From Ampullaceana balthica (Eukaryota > Mollusca > Gastropoda > Lymnaeidae), in NCBI GenBank assembly GCA_944989445.1, contig CALYLW010000016.1:3452505-3516504 (forward strand): a stretch of DNA of 64,000 bases, read 5' to 3'. Shown here piece by piece: positions 56,996-64,000 of the stretch; the stretch's first letter is position 1; the number at the start of each line of letters is the position of its first letter. The notes beneath the pieces are model-generated. The model saw only the letters and a list, made by a program, of their open reading frames with translations, ran no database searches and was not told where the DNA came from. The position numbers and the translations under genes were made by a program.

Positions 56996-59172
56996 AAAAC
57001 AAACCCGTAAAAACAAAGTTTTTGACTATAAATCCCTTATATATGGGACATAACTAACAGTATTGATTATTTTCAAACATTTACAGACTGAATCTGTCTT
57101 AACTCAAGTTTGCTTCATAACCCTGGGGGGGGGAGGTGTGGGTGGGAGGGGTGGGTGGGAGGGGGAGAGGGGAAAAAACATTGACAGACTGACACCGAGT
57201 GATGTCCCTTGTCTTTAATAAATGGGGGTGGGACGTGAGGGGGTGTCGGCTCGACGGTCGGCGTCAACTCAAACTCACGTGGAATTGGAAGAAAAAAAAC
57301 CCAAAAAAAACGTGAATTTAAATTACATACCTCATATAAGGATAAACTAAAAATGCATTAATTTAATTACGGTACGTTCGATCGATTTGAAATTTTGATA
57401 CGATGCATTGTTAGGTTAGACGGGTCCGTGTGCCAAATTTCAGTTCGATCGGATCATGGGAAGTGGGTCATTTTTTACTTCTGTTTTTCCGCCCGCCGAG
57501 CCCAAGACAGACAGAGATGATGAGAGAGACGGCCGCGAAGTTAATATAAGGGATTTGATAAAACAAACCCGTAAAAACAAAGTTTTTGACTATAAATCCC
57601 TTAGATATGAGACATAACTAACAGTAGTGATTATTTTTAAACATTTACAGACTGACACTGAGTGATGTCCCTTGTCTTTAATAAATGGGGGTGGGATGTG
57701 AGGGGGTGTCGGCACGACGGTCGTCGTCAACACGACGGTCGGCGTCAACTCAAACTCACGTGGAACCTGAATTTAAAAATAAAACAAACCGTAAAAACGA
57801 AGTTTTTGACTATAAATCCCTTATATATGAGACATAACTAACAGTATTGATTATTTTCAAACATTTACAGACTGACACCGAGTGATGTCCCTTGTCTTTA
57901 ATAAATGGGGGTGGGATTTGAGGGGGTGTCGGCACGACGGTCGGCGTCAACACGACGGTCGGCGTCAACTCAAACTCACGTGAAACTGGAAGAAAAAAAA
58001 CAATAACAAACAGTGAATTTTGAATTACATACCTCATATAAGGATAAACTAAAAATGCATTAATTTAATTACGGTACGTTCGATCGATCTGAAATTTTGA
58101 TACGATGCATTGTTAGGTCAGACGGGTCCGTGTGCCAAATTTCAGTTCGATCGGATCATGGGAAGTGGGTCATTTTTTACTTCTGTTTTTCCGCCCGCCC
58201 GCCGAGCCCAAGACAGAGAGAGACGGCCGCGAAGTTAATATAAGGGATTTAAATAAAACAAACCCGTAAAAACAAAGTTTTTGACTATAAATCCCTTATA
58301 TATGAGACATAACTAACAGTATTGATTATTTTCAAACATTTACAGACTGACACCGAGTGATGTCCCTTGTCTTTAATAAATGGGGGTGGGATGTGAGGGG
58401 GTGTCGGCACGACGGTCGGCGTCAACACGACGGTCGGCGTCAACTCAAACTCACGTGAAACTGGAAGAAAAAAAACAATAACAAACAGTGAATTTTGAAT
58501 TACATACCTCATATAAGGATAAACTAAAAATGCATTAATTTAATTATGGTACGTTCGATCGATCTGAAATTTTGATACGATGCATTGTTAGGTTCGACGG
58601 GTCCGTGTGCCAAATTTTAGTTTGATCGGATCATGGGAAATGGGTCATTTTTGACTTCTGTTTTTCCGCCCGCCGAGCCCAAGACAGACAGACAGACAGA
58701 GAGAGAGAGAGACAGAGAGAGACGGCCGTGAAGTTAATATAAGGGATTTAATAAAACAAACCCGTAAAAACAAAGTTTTTGACTATAAATCCCTTATATA
58801 TGAGACATAACTAACAGTAGTGATTATTTTTAAACATTTACAGACTGACACTGAGTGATGTCCCTTGTCTTTAATAAATGGGGGTGGGATGTGAGGGGGT
58901 GTCGGCACGACGGTCGTCGTCAACACGAAGGTCGGCGTCAACTCAAACTCACGTGGAACCTGAATTTACAGTGAATTTTGAATTACATACCTCATATAAG
59001 GATAAACTAAAAATGCATTAATTTAATTACGGTACGTTCGATCGATCTGAAATTTTGATACGATGCATTGTTAGGTTCGACGGGTCCGTGTGCCAAATTT
59101 CAGTTTGATCGGATCATGGGAAATGGGTCATTTTTGACTTCTGTTTTTCCGCCCGCCGAGCCCAAGACAGAC

Positions 59173-59271
<99 letters not shown>

Positions 59272-59308
59272 CAGAGACGGCGGTGAAGTTAATATAAGGG
59301 ATTTAAAA
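56996..59308 (+). repeat. Tandem array of the AAATCCCTTATA-ended element, five copies
   Basis: AAATCCCTTA starts recur at about 57031, 57595, 57815, 58290 and 58788 (steps 564, 220, 475, 498). Full copies run through TGATGTCCCTTGTCTTTAAT, ACGACGGTCGGCGTCAACTC, GATACGATGCATTGTTAGG and a GACAGACAGAGAGA tract to GAAGTTAATATAAGGGATTT. The second copy lacks its second half. Each copy ends in an inverted form of its start. Confidence 0.88.
59178..59264. repeat. (AG)n microsatellite
   Basis: A run of over 40 AG units inside the last array copy, where the other copies have only short GACAGAGA tracts. The Arg-Glu open frame over it is an artefact. Confidence 0.95.
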
Positions 59309-59725
59309 ATAGATGGAAGTGCGAGTAGTAAGAGAGAACGTCTAAAGAATTACATCAAAATTTATTTGAAGCCATCGTCAAAATTTAATCAAAGCATTTA
59401 TTCTATTCTTACAATTTATTAAAATAATTGAAAGGAGAGAAACGGTTGCTTTGTTTTAAAACACATAACCCAATCACTAACACTACTTCGACAAAATCTT
59501 TCTGAGCGCAAACATTAACATTACTTCGACGAAATTTTTCTGAGCTGATGCGGAAAGCGGAAGTATTCGTTCTTGTTTACAAACATGAACAAGATGGCGA
59601 TCTAATCAGTTGGTGTAATCAGTTCAGAGCATAGATAAATTTTCGCATGTAGAGAGATAACCCTATATTCGAATATTTTGATACCTTGTTACAGATATTC
59701 ATTAATTAATAAAACAATACCGGAA
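59309..59725 (+). promoter_or_regulatory. Probable promoter and 5' UTR of the Rab gene
   Basis: Upstream of the Rab start codon are an ETS-like word AGCGGAAGT (59556-59564) and a YY1-like AAGATGGCG (59591-59599), a pair common in housekeeping promoters. The YY1-like word contains an ATG that opens a 3-codon upstream frame (ATG GCG ATC TAA). ACTTCGACRAAATYTTTCTG is duplicated at 59485 and 59523. An in-frame TAA at 59636 precedes the real ATG. Motif calls are by eye only. Confidence 0.4.
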
Positions 59726-62700
59726 ATGAGTGAACTAAACATGAAATCGCTAGAGGCAAAGGTAGTAGTTCTTGGCTCGCAAGGTTAGTTTTAGGGTAAA
59801 AGCAAAGAGAACGGTGCGCTCGATAAATGGTATTTTTGGTTGCTATATTTTTTTTCTATTTTAATTTAAGAAATAGACAACTAAACCTAACCCAGACCCT
59901 AAAACTACAACCTTATTTACGGTTATGGATAAAAATAATTGCACTTATTATGACTTATTCCCTAAAAATACAACATTTCATTCCCGGAAGTTACACTCTG
60001 CAATAACAATGTAAATAGTTGAGCGCACCGTTCTCTTTGCTTTAGCCAGTTTTAGTTTTAGTTTTGCTACTTATACTTATAAATTTAACTTATAAACTAT
60101 ACTATAATTTAAATTGAAGTTATAGACTGAATTATAACTAATACTAATTTAACTAATAGTACTAATACTATACTATATTATTAACTATATACTGGGACTA
60201 GCACTAACATTAACATGTCATGTATCATAATGTAATGAATTGTAATGTCAATGTAACATACTCATACCTATCCCTTGCCTTAGTTTAAACTTAGTTTGGT
60301 TTTCACAGTATCACTGTCAGTTCAAGTTTTCTGTCCTTAGTGACCTTGTCCTTAGTACTATATTTTTAAAAGATGTATATTATAATGTATACTATTGTAT
60401 AATAAATATTTAATAATTAAGTATTACCTCTAATAAGATAACAGTAGCAGTATATGTTAAGTAAGGTAATCCTGCAGTTTTGGCACATATATTATTTTGC
60501 AGCGAATTTAAATTTTCCCATGTGAACTTTCGATTTTAATTTATATTTATTAATTCATTAATGATTAATATAAGTTTTATTTTAGCTGTTACAGCGCTAA
60601 TTTACAGCGCTAATTTTTAGATTTTTAAAGATTTCTAAGGCATTTTTTCGTATAGATTTGACTGGTATTGGTATTGTCAATGCACAAATAAAACTAAAAC
60701 TACACTGTATTAACATTTAAAACTCTTTACATAAGTGCAAGAATAAACACAATCCTTGGATATGAGTATTAGGCAATAATCATGTGTATAGATTAGAAGT
60801 GTTGTCCATAATATAGTAAATGTATAACATATAAACAGGGTATTAGTTAGCCTGACAGGACGTAACACAACAGCGAACGTTACGTCCTGTCAGGCTAACT
60901 AATACCCATGTTTATATGTTATATACATTTACTAATTTAAAAGCCTGGTTGCAGTCTCACCCCCATTATTTTGTCCATAATATATAAACTGAAAATGAGA
61001 TAAAGTTAGTTCTTATACTTGATATCTTAATAAGGCACTATACTTATTACAATAAATATTTTAAAAATCTCAGACACATTTAATGTCCTGTGATACAAAT
61101 TTTGTGACATGTCATTAACGTCATTCAAAATAATAAATCTCCTGCACATGAAAGAAGTGTATATAGTGGCACAACAAGAAAGTCTACATTGAAGCACAGA
61201 CCAACACATCACAGTGCATGTGCTGTGGGGTTTTTTTTATAACCTACATAATAAATACCATCCATGGTAAAGGTTAGGCTTTCCCCTCAACTCATCTTGC
61301 AGACATCAAAAAGCTCTCATTCCAACAAAATCCACCTAAATTCCCTGGCACAACAAATGACTTAAATTTCGACCACATGACTTGATTACTTGAATAACAA
61401 TTATTTATTCATGACTGCGCTTGCTGGCAATTTTAGTAAAGATGTTGAAGGACATTAGAGGAACTCTTGAAACCTATTCATTGTTCAGAACAAAAAGTTA
61501 ACACCTATTTTTCTTATCACAGCACACTTACAAGACTTGATTTAAATATTATCCCTTTAGACATATTACAAATATACGCCCGTAAAGCAATGTTTATGGG
61601 ATGTATGCAACACAAGTTATTCATTTTATGTTATTGGATACTAAGAAATAATTTCCTACTTTTAGGTGTGGGCAAAACAAGTGTTGTGATAAGGTATGTT
61701 GGAGGCATGTTTAGCAAAGCTGTTAGTCCCACAATTGGAGCATCTTTCTTCACTTACAAGCTGTAAGTTACTCTATTCTTTAGAACATATTGTTTTTTAG
61801 TGTCAAATTGACTTTGCTATTTAAACATTGTTACTGTCATTCATTACATTTATTTTTAATATTTTTTCTGTGGTAAATATAAAACTCTCTTGTATAACTA
61901 ATGAGTAATATCTATGAATGTAGCTATTAAATATGAGAATAATTTCATTAATAATATGTTTAGAACTTTGGAGCAATATCGAGTTAAACTTCAAGTCTGG
62001 GATACAGCTGGACAAGAACGTTTTCGGTCAATGGTAAGATTTAAAAAAATAAATCTTGTTTACATAACTCCTGTACTCTCTTGCAGTTTTTCTCCCTACC
62101 CTTTTCAATGCTAAACTTCACTTTATCACCCACATTACAATTACAATATTAGGTGTATTGAACAGGTTCTTTTTGTTTACATATGCTGCTTGTTAAATAC
62201 TATTTAGATGCCATTTTAAGAGAATGCATATATTTTTCCACATAATTAAACATTATTTTTTAAAGCTATTTGATCAATAATATATTAAAAGTTGCATTTG
62301 AAGAAATTAAATATTAAATTAAGTTCAATGTTAACCTTGAACTTGGTTAACACCTCCTGAGATCGGACTAGAAATCCAAAAATGAGACAGGAACTAATCA
62401 GTATATCACAAAATATAATTAACAGAAATCACATAATTGAAATATATGTGCATGTGAGTAGACCATGATTTTTTGGTTTAAAAATGAAGTTCTAATTTGT
62501 ATTTAATCACTATTAAATACAAACCATCTTCCCATTTGTTTTCCTATACCACAGGCTCCAATGTACTACAGAAAAGCCAATGCAGCCATGTTGGTCTATG
62601 ACATCACATCTCTAGAGAGTTTCTATGACATTAAGGATTGGGTGAAAGGTGGGTTCCCTTTAAGTGATTGCCAGGTGACAATACACATTAACTAGCCTTT

Positions 62701-63947
62701 GTTGGGTTTTTCGAGGTTGATTAGAAAAAGTTATTAGTGGTAGCTAAGGCTTATATCTTGTACAGCTATTCATGTCATGTTTATGGGGATGAGATATCTA
62801 ATGGCTTTGATGGAGCTACAACAAATTACAATTGCGTCAGTTTTAACAAAAGGAAGACGATTTTTGAGATAACGTTAAGCTAAGCTCAAGTATTTTAATA
62901 TAAGGAAGAAGACAACAGCAAATGTTTCATTTGAAAGCCCTTATCTGCAAAGAAATAAAAATAAAACAATTTTAACTTGATTGACGTGTGATCTGAATTA
63001 GTTGAAGTCAAAAAGCTTAAGGATTTCAGTTTTGGTCTATCTTAGACACCCTATCAGGAATATTGATATTAAATATTAGGCACTATGAACTTAAAGATTA
63101 CATGTTTTTTTTTAATGAGAAAATTACAGGAATGTAATATTGATATTTCATAATTTATATGTTATCTGTTATTCTCTGTAAAATTCTTATTTGCATTTAT
63201 TTTGTTTGTTTGAAAGAATACCATTCTCTCATCATGTTATCTTTCTCATTGCAGAACTGAAGAAAAATGTGGATACTCCAATTGGTAAGAAGGATTTATC
63301 TTTCTTTTTAAATTAATAATATTAACCTTTTGTTTCAGACAATGTTTATCTGTCTCATGTATTAGTGAACATTAGTAGACCTACTGCGTAATACCTCTAA
63401 GGGGCTGCTATCTTCTATGCAGTCCCTTCTGAAATTTTCCATTGTGGATGGAAACAGGAGGAAGTTTTTTGGCGAGCACTCTTTTGAATTGGCGGGCACC
63501 GAAATTGCATAACAGTCTTCCAAAATTTTTTGAAAGAATATGAAAAGAAAGATCAATTTCAGAAAAATTTATATCAAACATCAAGGCCCAATGAGCGTGC
63601 TAGTCTGACATGGATAGTATTAGCACTATAGTATTTATAGAAAAAAACATTCATTCATTCATGCTGACGATGTTAAAAATGCTTCTCAACACATGGACAA
63701 GTGTGTGTGAGGAATCTTTCAATAAAGAAAAGCCTTTGGCAAATGACCACACAAGGTCTGCAATAAAGCAAAGTTTGTCTGAATTTAATCTCATTGAAGT
63801 CCTTTCAATTTATCTCCATAGTGCTCTGCCTTCTGGGAAATAAGAGTGACCTTGACAGTGGGAGGAAGGTGAGCAAGGAGGATGCGGAAGAGTATGCCTC
63901 ATCGATTGATGCCCTGTTCTTTGAGACTTCAGCACTGAAAAATACAG
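59726..63947 (+). CDS. Rab-family small GTPase (Rab5/21/22/31-like), six exons, 3' end outside the window
   Basis: Membrane-traffic GTPase that cycles between GTP and GDP forms on vesicle membranes. Exons: 59726-59783, 61666-61762, 61964-62033, 62555-62648, 63255-63284, 63822-63947, all with GT-AG introns and matching phases, giving 158 residues. The start is the first ATG after an in-frame stop. P-loop GSQGVGKT is at residues 17-24, switch I SPTIGAS at 40-46, WDTAGQE at 64-70, NKSD at 123-126 and ETSAL at 151-155. The PTIGASF and APMYYR words place it near Rab5/21/22/31, endosomal Rabs; the exact member is uncertain. The usual ETSAK lysine is Leu here. Position 69 is the catalytic Gln. The hypervariable tail and prenylated cysteines should lie beyond the window. 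A MITE, a long hairpin and a LINE scrap sit in introns. Confidence 0.93.
59795..60047. mobile_element. MITE with perfect 8-bp duplication just inside the Rab splice donor
   Basis: Left GGTAAAAGCAAAGAGAACGG and the complement of the right end, GGCTAAAGCAAAGAGAACGG, are inverted repeats. AGTTTTAG stands outside both ends (59787-59794 and 60048-60055). The intron donor GTTAGT begins at 59784, so the insertion is 11 bp downstream of the exon. GG ends with 8-bp duplications could be Merlin-like; hAT or P-type are alternatives. Confidence 0.85.
60815..60933. repeat. Long near-perfect hairpin (52-bp arms) in Rab intron 1
   Basis: Arms 60815-60866 and 60879-60933 are reverse complements except for two small indels, around a 12-nt loop. 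They include TTAGCCTGACAGGACGTAAC. A 14-bp word, TTGTCCATAATATA, stands at 60802-60815 and again at 60971-60984. A transcript would fold into a strong stem. It may be a foldback transposon or processed hairpin. Confidence 0.85.
63400..63605 (+). mobile_element. LINE polymerase C-terminal scrap in Rab intron 5
   Basis: One frame reads [20 protein letters not shown], a stop, QSSKIF, a stop, then [14 protein letters not shown]. This resembles the R.FGERSFSFAAP.LWNSLP...F...L ending of many non-LTR polymerases. No tail was identified. Inactive. Confidence 0.55.
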
Positions 63948-64000
63948 GTACAAAAAAATGATTTTTGTGATTTCTCAGTGAACCTCATTTTGTCCCCTAA

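Noticed and set aside
57810..58512. Two identical 75-residue minus-strand frames
   Set aside because: They are equal because they lie in two copies of a tandem repeat; composition is not protein-like.
59068..59286. Arg-Glu-rich protein
   Set aside because: Translation of an (AG)n microsatellite.

Overview
This is a eukaryotic, animal-type window: AT-rich, GT-AG introns, one intron-containing Rab gene at the right edge, and almost everything else made of transposable elements and tandem repeats. The LINE/SINE tails, the hAT, Helitron and Harbinger families and the overall texture suggest a mollusc, probably a gastropod; that is an inference from repeat style, not proof.

Left arm (1-18.5 kb). 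A decayed, intron-bearing PRPF3-like pseudogene lies at 275-652 (minus). After it come tRNA-derived SINEs, short hAT-type MITEs with 8-bp target duplications, a Harbinger-type MITE, and a large nest at 3.84-9.21 kb: a TIR element invaded by a SINE and by a 3.0-kb hAT, which itself holds a Helitron and MITEs. A GTT-rich array (10.4-11.2 kb), a truncated LINE reverse transcriptase (11.5-12.5 kb), a TIR element hit by a Helitron (12.8-14.1 kb) and a second hAT with perfect 8-bp target duplications (14.42-17.00 kb) follow.

Centre (18.54-40.10 kb). About 21.5 kb of one head-to-tail 40-bp satellite, broken by a 100-N assembly gap. The left part is diverged and shows higher-order repeats of about 1151 and 1719 bp; the right part has long runs of identical units. 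Each unit carries an imperfect dyad. The many 60-150 aa open frames here are reading-frame artefacts.

Right arm (40.1-59.3 kb). An ACCGATAT-rich TIR element, Helitron remnants, a SINE with a second type of LINE tail and perfect 11-bp target duplications, an inverted copy of the 12.8-kb TIR element, the matching LINE tail donor, a second copy of the 3.84-kb nest, an 11-beta-hydroxysteroid-dehydrogenase-like pseudogene, an RNase H-bearing LINE remnant, and a 2.3-kb array of an AAATCCCTTATA-ended element.

Right edge (59.5-64 kb). Five introns and six exons of a Rab-family GTPase, complete at its 5' end and cut by the window end. A MITE sits just inside its first splice donor, and a LINE scrap and a long hairpin lie in its introns.

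No CRISPR, operon, functional rRNA or convincing functional tRNA gene was seen. The Rab gene is the only gene that looks intact.
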